Source: Gemmatimonas aurantiaca
GTDB taxonomy: Bacteria; Gemmatimonadota; Gemmatimonadetes; Gemmatimonadales; Gemmatimonadaceae
NCBI RefSeq assembly: GCF_037190085.1
Contig: NZ_JBBCJO010000001.1
Span: 248,001 to 312,000, forward strand
Direction: 5' to 3'
DNA length: 64,000 nucleotides
A model generated the notes under the pieces. That model was not told where the DNA came from and made no database searches. It was given only the letters and a program-made list of their open reading frames with translations. Shown here piece by piece: positions 63,872-64,000 of this stretch (the stretch's first letter is position 1; every line of letters begins with the position of its first letter). Both the position numbers and the translations under genes were made by a program.

Positions 63872-64000
63872 TTGCCGTTGGCTGCCACATCGTCTGTGGT
63901 GTTGTCCGCTTTCCTGCGCGGTGTCCATGTGGTCACCCTGGCGCAGAATGTTCCGGGCCCCCTCGCGGCGCAGCGGCTCGCGCGGGGCGGCGCCAGCGTG
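63872..64000 (+). CDS. CoA-transferase family III (CaiB/BaiF) N-terminus, partial
   Basis: The frame is open from after a stop at 63866-63868 to the window edge. LRGVHVVTLAQNVPGPLAAQ and RLARGGASV follow the N-terminal pattern of CaiB/BaiF CoA-transferases (GVxVVxLAxNxPGPxAAxRL). The start codon is unclear: TTG 63872 or 63878, or GTG 63896, are possible. The catalytic Asp and the rest lie outside the window. Confidence 0.6.
   Translation, partial: MPLAATSSVVLSAFLRGVHVVTLAQNVPGPLAAQRLARGGASV

Overview
The window looks like the chromosome of a high-GC, Gram-negative-type bacterium. It has lipoproteins with lipoboxes, an outer-membrane barrel, PEP-CTERM export, a sigma-54-type promoter, SbcCD and NAD-dependent DNA ligase. 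The mix of very GC-rich secreted repeat proteins, PEP-CTERM sorting, a single-chain GcvP and lipoproteins of unknown family suggests Gemmatimonadota. That placement is an inference from gene content, not from a marker gene. I see no rRNA, tRNA, CRISPR array, prophage, transposase or insertion sequence.

Layout. 1-4224 (-): most of a giant exported repeat protein whose C-terminus lies off the left edge. 4763-18226 (-): a pyruvate dehydrogenase/lipoate block, transcribed lipA-pdhA-pdhB-pdhC, then two paralogous lipoprotein zinc metalloproteases, then lpdA-lipB. 18419-23647: a small membrane protein, a glycosyltransferase with a 450-residue charged tail, a coiled-coil protein and a barrel protein. 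23810-31015 (-): a six-gene oligopeptide uptake operon (binding protein, two permeases, two ATPases and a POT-type carrier) with stop/start overlaps. 31100-36106: a LipM-like octanoyltransferase, gcvP, gcvH and coaE. 36279-45629: a lipoprotein, a regulator divergent from a hybrid histidine kinase, thymidine kinase with a degenerate DEAD-box protein, an aminotransferase and a RAM-domain protein. 45758-52804: an exported protein, sbcD-sbcC, a PEP-CTERM protein, a GNAT protein and a small membrane protein. 53014-55831: a probable 6S RNA, then PTPS-folE-SDR (pterin genes) and a Trm112-like protein. 55852-64000: acyl-CoA ligase, lipoprotein-ParA-TPR genes, a phosphoribosyltransferase, a V4R-like protein, ligA, a YtxH-like protein and the start of a CoA-transferase.

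Functional links. Protein lipoylation recurs. LipB, LipA and a LipM-like enzyme make the cofactor, while PdhC and GcvH carry it. LpdA serves both complexes, and CoaE supplies CoA. The PTPS/FolE/SDR trio resembles a tetrahydrobiopterin route. The peptide operon pairs an ABC importer with a proton-coupled peptide carrier.

Non-coding signals. Three copies of a roughly 315-420 bp element with long inverted arms (A 4338-4759, B 7012-7395, C 18646-19001) each sit immediately 3' of a minus-strand gene. A second, palindromic repeat lies at 23659-23798 and has a half-copy near 52880. The best RNA call is a 6S-like RNA at about 53014-53180. A clear sigma-54 -24/-12 motif precedes the PEP-CTERM gene. 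Coordinates of genes follow the start codons I judged best; alternatives are given in the entries.
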